A stretch of DNA of 64,000 bases from Candidatus Mailhella excrementigallinarum (GTDB taxonomy: Bacteria; Desulfobacterota; Desulfovibrionia; Desulfovibrionales; Desulfovibrionaceae). A program made the position numbers and the translations under genes. Position 1 is the first letter of the stretch, and each line of letters starts with the position of its first letter. Where the stretch lies: assembly GCA_944324075.1 (NCBI GenBank), contig CALUUZ010000005.1, forward strand, positions 1-64,000. The letters run 5' to 3'. The notes under the pieces were generated by a model. That model had not been told where the DNA came from. It searched no databases and was given only the letters and a program-made list of their open reading frames with translations. This document shows, piece after piece, positions 9,062-18,501 of the stretch.

Positions 9062-11083
9062 ATGCCAGCTTCACTTCAGGAACTGTTCAGCCAGTATCTC
9101 CGGGAAAACACCGACAGCGCGCGCCTGGCGGCCTATCGCGCGGTCTGTTCCCATATTGAGGATATCCGGAACGGCCGCCAGCAACTGACCCCGGAGTTTG
9201 TGAAACTGGCATGGACCGCCAAGGATTTCGGGCCGTCGAATGTCAACAACGGCGTCCTCGGCGATGCCGAATTTGAACGCTGCCGGGAGGAGCTGACCGG
9301 ACTGACGGAAAAGATCATCGCCGATCCGTCGCCTGCCATGCTGGATCGCGCACTGACCAGGTTCAGCGCACTTAAAGAACATGGCCTCATCCAATGGCGG
9401 CCCGTCACCATCACCAACCGCCTGCTGGCCGCCTGCGCGCCTTCCGTTTACACCTGTGCGGTGTACAGCGATTTCTACATTGCGCTCTACCGTCTGCTGC
9501 GTTCGGCATACAATGTCGCCATCAAGCCAGGCAACTGGGCGGTCATGGACAGTTCCATGCGTTCAGTTCTTGTTGCCCGGCACGGCCTGAACGCTGCAGA
9601 TCCGTATCAGCTGAACGTCTTTCTCGGAACACTCGCCAAACAAACCTGCATGGAAAGAAAAGGCAGACAGGGCAAAACTCCGCGAACGGAACAGGACACG
9701 GAGGATGAAGAAAGACCGGAAGACCGCTCTCCGGCAGGCACGCCGCTTTCCGTCCCCTTTCCTCCAGCTCTGAACACCATATTCTATGGCCCTCCGGGTA
9801 CGGGCAAGACAAGGGAAGTGCTGCATATTCTCAGGGAGCATTTCACCGATCATCAGGAAAGGGAAACCGAGGCGCAGCGCCTTGAACGTCTGGTTCACCC
9901 CGTCGTCTGGCGGGATGTCATCTGTGCCGCATTGCATGAACTGGGCGATTCCGCCACGGTTCCCCGCCTGCGCGGTCACCCGCTGGTGGACGCGAAATAC
10001 CGCTGCACGGACGGCAATCTGACCCATGCGCGCCTGTGGAGCAATCTCCAGACTCATTCGCCAACGGATTCCAGAACAGTTCATCTTGATCTTGCGCGCA
10101 AGCGTCCGCCCGTGCTGTTTGACAAGCTGAATGACGGCGCATCCACCTGGACGCTGCTGCCGGGCTGGGAAGATGAAGCTCCCGGCGCGCTGGAACTGAT
10201 CGACAGGTTCAGGCAGGAACCTCCCGCCTCCGGGCATGAAGAAAAGCGCTACGCCTGCGTCACCTTCCACCAGAGCTACAGTTATGAGGAATTCGTGGAA
10301 GGCATCCGCCCCGTTTTCGCGGACGAAGATGCCGAGGAAGATGCGGAATACGCCCTGCGGGACGGCCTGTTCAAACGCATGTGCGCACAGGCGCGTGAAC
10401 ACCCGGACAGAACATACGCGCTGCTGATCGATGAAATCAACCGGGGCAACATCTCGAAAATCTTCGGCGAACTCATCAGCCTTGTCGAAGACAGCAAACG
10501 GGAAGGGGCGCCGGACGCCATGACCGTGCGCCTGCCCTGTTCCGGCGAGGATTTCAGCGTGCCCGGCAATCTCTATCTCCTGGGCACGATGAACACCGCC
10601 GACCGTTCCCTTGCTCTTATGGATACCGCGCTGCGCCGCCGTTTTTCTTTTGAGCGGGTGGACCCTGATCCCTCGGTGCTGGAAGGAATGTTCATCGAGG
10701 GCATCAGCCTGGAACGCCTGCTGAGAGTTCTGAACGAGCGCATCGAAGTGCTGTACGACAAGGAACACGCCATAGGACACGCCTATTTCCTGGGGCTGCG
10801 GGGACTGGGCGATCTGGCAGAAGTTTTCTCAAAGAAAATCATCCCCCTGCTGGAAGAATACTTCTTCGATGACTGGGAAAAAATCCGTCTTGTGCTGGGA
10901 GACAACCAGAAGACGCAGGGCATGGATGAACTCTGCCTTCTGGTGGAGGAGGACTGCGGCGTCCGGCTGTTCGGCGAGGAAGCGGGCGGGACCCTGCCGC
11001 CCCGCAGAAGCCTCAACAGGGATGCGCTGCTGAACGCCAGGGCCTACATCGCCATCTATGACCCGGCTGAAGCCGGGCAGTGA
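9062..11083 (+). CDS. mcrB: McrB-type AAA+ GTPase of a type IV restriction system
   Basis: McrB is the GTP-hydrolysing motor that translocates modified DNA for McrC to cut. The protein has about 673 residues. An N-terminal region of about 230 residues, probably the DNA-recognition domain, is not recognised in detail. The AAA+ module carries the Walker A motif GPPGTGKT, the Walker B LLIDEINRGN, and the McrB hallmark TMNTADRS followed by the ALRRRF arginine region. The ATG at 9062 has gagg six bases upstream; a TTG two codons earlier is less likely. The next gene overlaps its stop codon. The base recognised (5-methylcytosine or another modification) cannot be told from sequence. Confidence 0.9.
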   Translation: MPASLQELFSQYLRENTDSARLAAYRAVCSHIEDIRNGRQQLTPEFVKLAWTAKDFGPSNVNNGVLGDAEFERCREELTGLTEKIIADPSPAMLDRALTRFSALKEHGLIQWRPVTITNRLLAACAPSVYTCAVYSDFYIALYRLLRSAYNVAIKPGNWAVMDSSMRSVLVARHGLNAADPYQLNVFLGTLAKQTCMERKGRQGKTPRTEQDTEDEERPEDRSPAGTPLSVPFPPALNTIFYGPPGTGKTREVLHILREHFTDHQERETEAQRLERLVHPVVWRDVICAALHELGDSATVPRLRGHPLVDAKYRCTDGNLTHARLWSNLQTHSPTDSRTVHLDLARKRPPVLFDKLNDGASTWTLLPGWEDEAPGALELIDRFRQEPPASGHEEKRYACVTFHQSYSYEEFVEGIRPVFADEDAEEDAEYALRDGLFKRMCAQAREHPDRTYALLIDEINRGNISKIFGELISLVEDSKREGAPDAMTVRLPCSGEDFSVPGNLYLLGTMNTADRSLALMDTALRRRFSFERVDPDPSVLEGMFIEGISLERLLRVLNERIEVLYDKEHAIGHAYFLGLRGLGDLAEVFSKKIIPLLEEYFFDDWEKIRLVLGDNQKTQGMDELCLLVEEDCGVRLFGEEAGGTLPPRRSLNRDALLNARAYIAIYDPAEAGQ

Positions 11084-12429
11084 TTTCCGCCATGGGGCCT
11101 CTGTTCGTCAGAGAATACGGGTATGTCACCCCCGCGCGGCATCTTCCCGCCCAGAGACGGGACGGCGCCACGGTGACATGCGGAGATTTCGCCGCACTGA
11201 AGCGGCTGACGCTTTCCCGCGAGTCCATGCCGTCCGGAGCGGCCCCTTTCCGGCTGTGCGCCCGTGACGGGGGAGAAGCGCTGCAGGCACTGGATCATGC
11301 GGGCGTTATCCTGCTGCCGTCCGGTCGGAATCTTGAAATTCTGCCCAAGCTCTTTCCTGTTGATGATCCGCCCTCACGCGAGCGAAGCCGGGCCGTCCTG
11401 CTCAACATGCTGCGCGCTCTTCCCGATTTTCCCTTCCGCTCCCTGCCGGACACATCACTGGCCCACGCCGATCTGCCTCTGCTGGAAATTTTCATTTCCC
11501 GCTTTCTGGGGGAAACGGGCGCGCTGATCCGCAAGGGTATCTGTTCCGATTATCTTGCGACGGAAGGTGAGGAGCCGTTTCTGCGCGGCAGGCTGCTTTT
11601 GCGTGAACATCTTCGCCTGCGCGCGATGCGCCGGGATCATTTCTTTGTCCGACATGACGAGTTTCTGCCGGACAGACCGGAAAACAGGCTTGTCAAACGC
11701 GCTCTGCTTCTTGCGCTGCGATTAAGCGAATCCGCACCGAACCTGCGCACCGCACGCACTCTTCTGAACGCTTTTCACGCCGTCCCCCCATCCCGGCAGC
11801 CCCGCGAGGACTTCCTCTCCTGCCGCAAGGACAGAAACCTCGCACACTACGCCCCGGCTCTCGCCTGGTGCCGCCTGCTCCTGAACGGCCTCACGCCTTC
11901 CCCTCAAAGCGGGGATACGCGCTGCGCTTCCCTGCTGTTCTCCCTGCCGTACCTCTTTGAACGCCACGTGGCGCAGCGGCTGGCCAAGGAAGCCGCACGA
12001 CGCGGCTGGCGCATGAAAGCGCAGGCTTCCGGGCGTTTTCTGGTGGAAGAATGCATGGGCGCGCCCGCCGTCCATCTCAGACCGGACATGCTGTTCTCCC
12101 ATGCGGGAAACGTCTGCCTTGCCGACACGAAATGGAAAGTTGCGGAGAAAAACGGGGATATCTCGCAGGCCGACATATACCAGATGTTCGCCTATACGGA
12201 AACGTGGCTGAGGGAGCAGAGCGTCAAGCATTCCTTTCTCATCTATCCTTCCGTGAAGGCGCAGGAGTTTCCCGCGCTCCACTTCCGCCGCGACAGCTCC
12301 GTGCTTCACGTTCTCACCTATGATCTGGAACATGACGAGTGCGGTCTGACGGAATGGCTCGCACGGATAGACAGCGTCCCGACTGCCGGCAAACACGAAA
12401 ATGCCGTCCTCCTCCCTGTCGGGACATGA
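11080..12429 (+). CDS. mcrC: McrC nuclease subunit
   Basis: This is the endonuclease partner of McrB, 449 residues. The C-terminal half contains a PD-(D/E)xK nuclease core, seen as LRPDMLF followed by LADTKWK. The GTG start overlaps the mcrB stop (GTGA), a sign of translational coupling; an ATG four codons further in (11092) is an alternative. No methyltransferase or specificity subunit lies nearby, as expected for a type IV system that cuts modified DNA. The gene converges on the flavoprotein gene at 12487 with a 57-bp gap in which no terminator was seen. Confidence 0.88.
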   Translation: MISAMGPLFVREYGYVTPARHLPAQRRDGATVTCGDFAALKRLTLSRESMPSGAAPFRLCARDGGEALQALDHAGVILLPSGRNLEILPKLFPVDDPPSRERSRAVLLNMLRALPDFPFRSLPDTSLAHADLPLLEIFISRFLGETGALIRKGICSDYLATEGEEPFLRGRLLLREHLRLRAMRRDHFFVRHDEFLPDRPENRLVKRALLLALRLSESAPNLRTARTLLNAFHAVPPSRQPREDFLSCRKDRNLAHYAPALAWCRLLLNGLTPSPQSGDTRCASLLFSLPYLFERHVAQRLAKEAARRGWRMKAQASGRFLVEECMGAPAVHLRPDMLFSHAGNVCLADTKWKVAEKNGDISQADIYQMFAYTETWLREQSVKHSFLIYPSVKAQEFPALHFRRDSSVLHVLTYDLEHDECGLTEWLARIDSVPTAGKHENAVLLPVGT

Positions 12430-12486
12430 CGCATGGTATCCGCAGGCCGGGCACCTTTCCTCCGGACACGCCCGAATTCACCCATG

Positions 12487-14403
12487 TCACAGTTCATATG
12501 CCGTCTCCAGAGCACTGCGCAGTGCCATCCTCACATTTGCCACTTTCAGACAGTCACCGATCCGGTGTACGGGGATACTCATATCCGCAAGCTCCGCATA
12601 CAAATCCGTATCGGGGCGATAGCCAAACGCAGCCACCAGCGTGTCATACCCCGAAAGCATGCGCTCTCTGCCGAACGGATCGACAATACTAATCTTCCCC
12701 TCCCCGTCAATGTTTCTCACTCTGGTATTCAACAGCATTTTCACACCGTGACGGTGCAGTCGTTCGACAAGCATATGACGGCTGCGTATTTCCATATCCG
12801 CGGCAAGAGTGTCACGCAATTCAAGAATAGTAACCCGCAACTTCCGTTCCGCCAGAACTTCCGCCGTCTCACAGCCCACAAGCCCCCCGCCGAGGACAAG
12901 AATATTCTGTCCGACAGCCGCGCCCTTCAGCACCTCCTCCGCGCAGACAAGCGGCGCTCCGCATGCACAGGTCGGCAGAAAAGGCACGCTGCCGGTCGCC
13001 ACGAGGACAACATCGGGGGCGTATATTTCCACATTTTTCCGGCAGGCAGTCCTGTAAAGCTCCATCTGTACGCCCTGTTCACTCAACCGCTTTTCCATGC
13101 AGCGCACGAAATCCCCGTATCGCCCCTTGTATGGCGGCAGCTTGGCAATATTGAGCAAGCCCCCCGGTGTCTCTTCCCTTTCCCACAGAGAGACATCATG
13201 CCCTCTCAGCGCGGCGACATACGCCGCATACATGCCTGCCGGCCCCGCTCCAACGACCAGCACTCTTTTCGTCCGCGCCGCACGGATCATGGGGTAACGG
13301 GCCTCATAGCCCGCCTGGGGATTCAAAGCGCAGGAAGCAGGCTCAAGGCGCGCCATTGCTCCCACACAGCCTTCATTACAGGCCACGCAGACAAGTATGG
13401 AGTCCGCCCTGCCGGAACGGAGCTTCGCGGGAAAATATGGATCGGCAATAAGCTCCCTGCCCATGCCGACAATATCCGCCCTGCCTGAGCGAAGCACTCC
13501 TTCCGCAACGGCAGGCGTACAGATGCGTCCCGCCACGATAACCGGAACGCTGTGCCCAACAGCCTCACGGATATATCCGGCCCGTTCCGCATTGAAGGCT
13601 TCGGGCAGACATGCCGGAGGAATGATGTAACGATTGGTTTCCGTAGTGCCAACGCTCACGCTCAGGGCATCCGCCCCATGTCTGACAAAGCTGCGGGCAA
13701 TCTCCGCGGCGTCCTCCAGCGTCTGCCCGTTCTCCACGAATTCTTCCACGCTCAGACGGACAATAACGGGATAATCCGGCCCCACAGCCTCCCGTACCGC
13801 ATTCATGACTTCCATGGGGGCACGCATACGGCGCTTCAAATCGCCCCCATAGGCATCCGTGCGCTGATTGGTAAACGGCGAAAGGAACTGGCACAAGAGA
13901 TATCCATGCGCGGCATGGACCTCCACTGCGTCGAACCCCGCCGTTTTTGCGCGCAGCGCGGCCATGCGATAGGCTTCCACCACATGATGGATATCCTCTT
14001 CCGCCATTTCACGGCTTTCTTCCACCGGCGTCCTGCCGGGAATGGCCGAAACAAGCAGAACAGGCAGCCCTGTGGAAAGAGAACGCGCCGTCCGCCCCCC
14101 ATGCTGAAGCTGCACGCCTATCCTTCCGCCCCGGGCATGTACGGCGTCGACAAGACGCTTCAGCCCCGGGACATGAAAATCGTCGGAGATCCCCACTCCA
14201 CGAAAGTAGCTGTTGCCTTCCGGCGAAACATAGGTGGCTTCCAGCATATTCATGGCACAGCCGCCCTTGGCGCGTTCTTCATGATAACAAATAAGCTCGT
14301 CGGTGACCTCACCATTACGCGCTGCGTAATTGGTGACCATCGAAGTCATGATGATACGGTTTTTCAGCGTCATGCCGTTGATTGCGATTTCGGAAAAAAG
14401 CAT
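12487..14403 (-). CDS. Old-Yellow-Enzyme/2,4-dienoyl-CoA-reductase-type flavoprotein
   Basis: A 638-residue FMN/Fe-S/FAD oxidoreductase of the FadH/BaiH family. It comprises an N-terminal TIM-barrel ene-reductase domain (HGYLLCQFLSPFTNQR, DAYGG), a [4Fe-4S] cysteine set (CVACNEGC then a fourth cysteine), and a C-terminal FAD/NAD(P) domain with VGAGPAGMYAA and LGGGLVGCE. Such enzymes pass electrons from NAD(P)H to reduce activated C=C bonds. Two related enzymes lie at 15420-17354 and 21318-22424, interleaved with amidohydrolase-fold genes. The substrate is unknown. It is the last gene of the minus-strand series and converges on mcrC. Confidence 0.85.
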   Translation of the reverse strand: MLFSEIAINGMTLKNRIIMTSMVTNYAARNGEVTDELICYHEERAKGGCAMNMLEATYVSPEGNSYFRGVGISDDFHVPGLKRLVDAVHARGGRIGVQLQHGGRTARSLSTGLPVLLVSAIPGRTPVEESREMAEEDIHHVVEAYRMAALRAKTAGFDAVEVHAAHGYLLCQFLSPFTNQRTDAYGGDLKRRMRAPMEVMNAVREAVGPDYPVIVRLSVEEFVENGQTLEDAAEIARSFVRHGADALSVSVGTTETNRYIIPPACLPEAFNAERAGYIREAVGHSVPVIVAGRICTPAVAEGVLRSGRADIVGMGRELIADPYFPAKLRSGRADSILVCVACNEGCVGAMARLEPASCALNPQAGYEARYPMIRAARTKRVLVVGAGPAGMYAAYVAALRGHDVSLWEREETPGGLLNIAKLPPYKGRYGDFVRCMEKRLSEQGVQMELYRTACRKNVEIYAPDVVLVATGSVPFLPTCACGAPLVCAEEVLKGAAVGQNILVLGGGLVGCETAEVLAERKLRVTILELRDTLAADMEIRSRHMLVERLHRHGVKMLLNTRVRNIDGEGKISIVDPFGRERMLSGYDTLVAAFGYRPDTDLYAELADMSIPVHRIGDCLKVANVRMALRSALETAYEL

Positions 14404-14469
14404 GTTCGGCTCCTTGCCTTTCGCGGAGGATTGAGGCCGGCAACATAGAGTGCCGGCCGGTTCATGGCA

Positions 14470-15333
14470 TCAGAGCCCCAGAAGACGCTTGGCGTTCCAG
14501 TAATACTGACGTTCCAGCGCATCGGCATCCAATCCCTTGTCAGCCCAGGAGTCCACGCTTTGTTTCAGGCCGCGCACGGGGTAACTGCTGTTGAACAGCA
14601 TGCGGTGCCGCATGAAACCGTTGCCTGCACGTACCAACTGATCAGCAAAGGGCATGTTATCCACATAAAAATAACAGTCAGGGGCAATATAGATATTCAT
14701 GCAGGTCAGGCATACGCCGAGCAGTCTGTTCACATCGGGCCAGGCCGCGTGGGTGACCACAATGTTCATCCCGGGATATTTCTGCGCCACATGCTGGATA
14801 TGCACAGGGTCGCAATAGCTTATATCCGGCCCGACAAAGGCACTGACGGTAAGATTCAGCACCATGCCAAGGGAGTGACACCGCTCATACACAGGGTCGA
14901 GACGCGGATCATCGGCATACATGTTCGGGGTAAGCCAGGCGGGTTCCACGCTTACCCCTTTGAATCCCCATTCACGGCAGCGTTCAATATCCTCCAGCGC
15001 GCCTTCCTCTGTGGGATCGATACCCGCAAAACCTATAAAACGGCCGGGGTATCTGTCCATGAGTTCCTTGATTTCGCAGTTGTCCACCGCTCCGCTGCCA
15101 AGCGCGGCGTCGCCGGTGCGGCGGCCCATGATGACGGATTCAACTATGCCTGCCTCGTCCATTTCCTTGACGAACATATCCATGGAACCCTCCCGGACGG
15201 AGGGAATGGGATTGCGGCCCATCTGAATGGCCGTCATGGTTTCAGGACTCTGAAAATCCCAGCACCTGAAAATGCCGCTGCCAAGAAAACTCTTGTATGG
15301 AGGACGGACACGGAAGTCGATTATGTAACTCAT
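14470..15333 (-). CDS. Amidohydrolase-2-fold protein lacking metal ligands (paralogue 1)
   Basis: A 287-residue TIM-barrel protein of the amidohydrolase_2 family, which includes decarboxylases and hydrolases of aromatic or dicarboxylic compounds. Where the family normally has a metal-binding HxH after the first strand, this protein reads IIDFRVRPP (RxR). The later aspartate of the usual FGSDYP motif is serine (FNSSYP). The central VTHAAWP histidine is kept. Two paralogues at 18502 and 24624 share these changes. A gagg site precedes the ATG. It is encoded between two flavoproteins, suggesting a shared pathway. The enzymatic activity cannot be named with confidence. Confidence 0.7.
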   Translation of the reverse strand: MSYIIDFRVRPPYKSFLGSGIFRCWDFQSPETMTAIQMGRNPIPSVREGSMDMFVKEMDEAGIVESVIMGRRTGDAALGSGAVDNCEIKELMDRYPGRFIGFAGIDPTEEGALEDIERCREWGFKGVSVEPAWLTPNMYADDPRLDPVYERCHSLGMVLNLTVSAFVGPDISYCDPVHIQHVAQKYPGMNIVVTHAAWPDVNRLLGVCLTCMNIYIAPDCYFYVDNMPFADQLVRAGNGFMRHRMLFNSSYPVRGLKQSVDSWADKGLDADALERQYYWNAKRLLGL

Positions 15334-15419
15334 GATATCCTCTGCTTGCGATTAAACATGCTGGCTGAAGACGCCCTTTCTGTCCGAAACGAATCCGACT
15401 CAGCGTTAAAACCAGTCTT

Positions 15420-17354
15420 TCAAACGGACAACGCCGCGTCATAGGCTTCATGTATGGCGGCCAGTGCATTGCCAGGGCGCGAACAGTCTCCGATCCGCAC
15501 AACCTGTATTCCCCTGGCCTCCAGCTCATCAGCCAGTGAGGCGACAGGGCGCTGTCCCATGGCGACCACCACGGTATCGGCGCGGACAAGTTCCACGCTT
15601 CCGCCCCCGAACAGCGGACGATCATCCACTTCCACCCCTTCCGAAGTAATTTCCTTCACCCTTCTGTCAGGCATGAATGTAACCCCGGCTTCCTCCAAGA
15701 GATGAAGCAGTTTTTCACGCACTCCCACATGGGAAACAATATCGCGTCCAAACTCCTGCCGCATGTCCACCACAGTGACGGAATGCCCTCTCTCGACAAG
15801 CAGATGAGCGGTTTCAAGGCCGGTGGCGCCCCCACCGAGCACGGCCACCGCCCCCCTGGGCTCAGCCTTGCCGTTGAGCACATCCACGGCGAAGCAGACG
15901 CCGGACATATCCATACCGGGAATGGGCGGCAGCGCGGGGACGGAACCTGTGGCCACGACTGCCACATCAGCGTGCATGGCCTGCACGGTTTCGGCGGAAG
16001 CCTCCGTATTCAGGCGGATATCAACTCCCTCACGGGGCAGGACAAGCTCAAAGTACCTGCTGAGAGCAAGAAAATCCTCCTTGCCCGGAGGCACGGCAGC
16101 CGTGCGGAACTGTCCGCCGAGACGGGACTCCTTTTCCAGCAGCGTGACATGATGCTTTCTCTGCGCCGCCCGGTAGGCGAATTCACATCCGGCGGGCCCC
16201 CCGCCGATCACCACAATGTTCTTCCGCTCTTCCGCAGGAGCGGGTCTTTCCTGGTTCAGACGCCCCATCTGCGGATTGGCAAGGCAGAGAATATGCGGCA
16301 GGCCGGCGTCGCGAAGGCCTCCCATGCAACCCTGATTGCAGCGTATGCAGGGGCGTATTTCTTCCATGCGGCCCTCGGCCATTTTATGCGGCCAGTCCGG
16401 ATCGGCCAACAGAGGTCGGCCCAGCGCCACAATATCGGCATCCCCCCCGGCAACCGCGTCATGAGCCATCCGCGGCGTGAGGGCATTGGCCACGATGACA
16501 GGTATGCCGCAGTGTTCCCTGACGGCGCGGCTCGCGGGCAGAAGCATGCCGCGCTTTTCATAGGAAGAGGAAATGGCAAGATGATCGATATGCCCTATCC
16601 CTCCGGAGAGGGAAACGGCATTGAGGCCCCGCTCCTCGGCCGCTCTGGCAAAGGCCGCGGCGTCATCAATCGTACTTCCCTCGGGATGAAATTCCGAACC
16701 GCAAATCCGGAAAATGACAGGAAAATCTTCCCCCACGGCCTTGCGCGTCTTTTCCAGAAGCTCCAGAGGAAAACGCATGCGCTTTTCCCGGCTGCCGCCG
16801 TACGCGTCCTTACGCCTGTTCCAGTACGGCGAAAGGAACTCTTCCACAATACTGCCGTGCATGCCGTGCAGTTCCACCGCATCGTAACCGGCCTTTCTGG
16901 CGCGCAGACAGGCTGCGGCGATGATATCGCCAAGACGGGAGAGGTCTCCTGCGGAAAGCTCCTGCGCATTGGGCAGAACCTCCGGACTTTCAAGAGAAGA
17001 CGTATACTGGCGCAGTCCTGCCTGTGCAGGGCGGAAGAAAACGCCGATCTGAATGGAGGCACGGGAACCGTTCTCGTGAATGGCGTCGGTAAGACGCCGC
17101 ATTTCAGGAATCGCGCTGTCATGATGCAGCCAGAGCGTCTGGCGCAGATGGGGCATAAGCGGATGCACATCGGCCAGCTCCACGGTAATGAGGGAGGCTC
17201 CGCCCCGGGCCCGGCGGGAATAATGTTCCAGCACCTTTTCCGTCATGCCCCCGCCGGTTTTGGGAAAGCGGGTGGACATGGCGGACATGATGATACGGTT
17301 GGGCAGTTTGAGCGAACCTATGGAAATCGGCTGGAAAAGAGCGTCAAAAGCCAT
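15420..17354 (-). CDS. Old-Yellow-Enzyme/2,4-dienoyl-CoA-reductase-type flavoprotein
   Basis: A 644-residue paralogue of the protein at 12487-14403 with the same order: FMN TIM-barrel (HGSIVEEFLSPYWNRRKDAYGG), [4Fe-4S] cysteines (CIRCNQGC plus a later cysteine), and a FAD/NAD(P) module (GGGPAGCEFA, LGGGATGLET). It probably reduces an unsaturated cyclic or CoA-linked substrate with NAD(P)H. An intrinsic terminator lies just upstream, after the TAXI gene, so this gene is fed by readthrough or an unseen promoter. The ribosome site is cgagg. The substrate is unknown. Confidence 0.85.
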   Translation of the reverse strand: MAFDALFQPISIGSLKLPNRIIMSAMSTRFPKTGGGMTEKVLEHYSRRARGGASLITVELADVHPLMPHLRQTLWLHHDSAIPEMRRLTDAIHENGSRASIQIGVFFRPAQAGLRQYTSSLESPEVLPNAQELSAGDLSRLGDIIAAACLRARKAGYDAVELHGMHGSIVEEFLSPYWNRRKDAYGGSREKRMRFPLELLEKTRKAVGEDFPVIFRICGSEFHPEGSTIDDAAAFARAAEERGLNAVSLSGGIGHIDHLAISSSYEKRGMLLPASRAVREHCGIPVIVANALTPRMAHDAVAGGDADIVALGRPLLADPDWPHKMAEGRMEEIRPCIRCNQGCMGGLRDAGLPHILCLANPQMGRLNQERPAPAEERKNIVVIGGGPAGCEFAYRAAQRKHHVTLLEKESRLGGQFRTAAVPPGKEDFLALSRYFELVLPREGVDIRLNTEASAETVQAMHADVAVVATGSVPALPPIPGMDMSGVCFAVDVLNGKAEPRGAVAVLGGGATGLETAHLLVERGHSVTVVDMRQEFGRDIVSHVGVREKLLHLLEEAGVTFMPDRRVKEITSEGVEVDDRPLFGGGSVELVRADTVVVAMGQRPVASLADELEARGIQVVRIGDCSRPGNALAAIHEAYDAALSV

Positions 17355-17385
17355 GGAAAACCTCGCTTTCGGGCAGAAAAAGGTA

Positions 17386-17425
17386 AGAAAAAAGGCGAGG
17401 CTTCAATAAAAAACGAAGCCTCGCC
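17386..17425 (-). terminator. Rho-independent terminator after the TAXI gene
   Basis: Read on the minus strand, a perfect 11-bp stem (ggcgaggcttc/gaagcctcgcc, 17394-17404 with 17415-17425) is followed by a run of T residues (17393 downward). It lies between the TAXI gene stop (17437) and the flavoprotein start (17354). Confidence 0.85.
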
Positions 17426-17436
17426 GCCACAAGGCG

Positions 17437-18426
17437 TCAATTCATTCCGCCGAATTCCCTGTAGAATTTTTCAGCTCCGGGGTGCAAAGGCAGGCCGGTA
17501 TTCTTCCAGGCGTTCTCTCTGGTAAAGCTCTTCCATGCGGGATAGGCAAGAACTACATTGTCCCAGTTGTCAAAGCAGGCCTTGAGTATGTCATACACAT
17601 CCTGATCGGGCATATCAGCCCGGACGATGAATTCGGAAGTATCGCCCACCGTGGGAACGTCCTTTCCCTCACTCAGCTTGCCGTCATACAGAGCGCCGGG
17701 GTGAACTGCGGCGCTGAGTCCGTATTTCTTCCCCATTTCCTCAGCCTTGTCCGCGGGAATGGGAATCAGGCGCAGCTTCACGCCAAGCGATGCGTCACGA
17801 ATCCAGCCCGCTTCACCGGGGCCGACATAGAAAAACATGTCGATCTGGCCATCCTTCACCATATTGCACACGTCATCATAGTTGTTGGTGAACAGACGTC
17901 CTCCCCAGCTTTTGATATCGTCAAAGGAAATACCATACGCTTCAAGCGCCCATTTGCCGAAAGACTGGCTGGTTGTGCCGTTGGGTCCCGTGGACAGGCG
18001 TACAGCCAGCTTCTTTTGGGCAAGCTCGTCAAGCGTCCGGATGGGGAAATCATCACGCACGACAATATACAGGGGCGTACTGTCGCCGATGACCCCGAGC
18101 GAACGAACTTTCTCCAGCTTTTTCTTGTAGGGATCGGAAGGAAGCTGACAGGCTATGGCGTTGGTTTTCTGGGTAAGGGAAATATCTCCGTCACCGCCGT
18201 TAATGCGGATGGGATTGCCCACAGAACCGCCCGCGACCAGATTGTATTCCAGCCCGGGAAAGGCTCTGGTCAGTTCCTTGCCCATGGCGCTCTGCCCTAC
18301 ATACCACACGCCGCCCACAGTGCCGCTGACGGCTCTGAGTTTCCGGGGAGCGGCTTCGGCAAAGGAAGAGGCGAGAAGTCCCGCGCACAGTATGGACAGC
18401 GCCGCGGCTTTCATTGTTTTGTTCAT
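17437..18426 (-). CDS. TAXI-family TRAP solute-binding protein
   Basis: A periplasmic binding protein, 329 residues, for a TRAP transporter. It has a clear Sec signal peptide (MNKTMKAAALSILCAG, cleavage near AEAA) and the TAXI-family opening SGTVGGVWYVGQSAMG. The ATG follows an aaggagc site; an upstream in-frame extension has no such support. It is the last gene before a strong terminator and is cotranscribed with the amidohydrolase-fold gene and the fused TRAP permease. Ligands of TAXI proteins are mostly small organic acids or amino acids; the one bound here is unknown. Confidence 0.85.
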   Translation of the reverse strand: MNKTMKAAALSILCAGLLASSFAEAAPRKLRAVSGTVGGVWYVGQSAMGKELTRAFPGLEYNLVAGGSVGNPIRINGGDGDISLTQKTNAIACQLPSDPYKKKLEKVRSLGVIGDSTPLYIVVRDDFPIRTLDELAQKKLAVRLSTGPNGTTSQSFGKWALEAYGISFDDIKSWGGRLFTNNYDDVCNMVKDGQIDMFFYVGPGEAGWIRDASLGVKLRLIPIPADKAEEMGKKYGLSAAVHPGALYDGKLSEGKDVPTVGDTSEFIVRADMPDQDVYDILKACFDNWDNVVLAYPAWKSFTRENAWKNTGLPLHPGAEKFYREFGGMN

Positions 18427-18501
18427 GAAATGCTCCTTGTGTGAAGGTTTCCGGAGACAGAAGAACGGAGGCGGAGGCACGGCTCTTCCGCCATGCCGCG
18501 T

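Noticed and set aside
9062..12429. McrB/McrC pair as part of a larger defence island
   Set aside because: Neighbours on both sides are metabolic genes; no other recognisable defence gene, integrase or tRNA attachment site was found.
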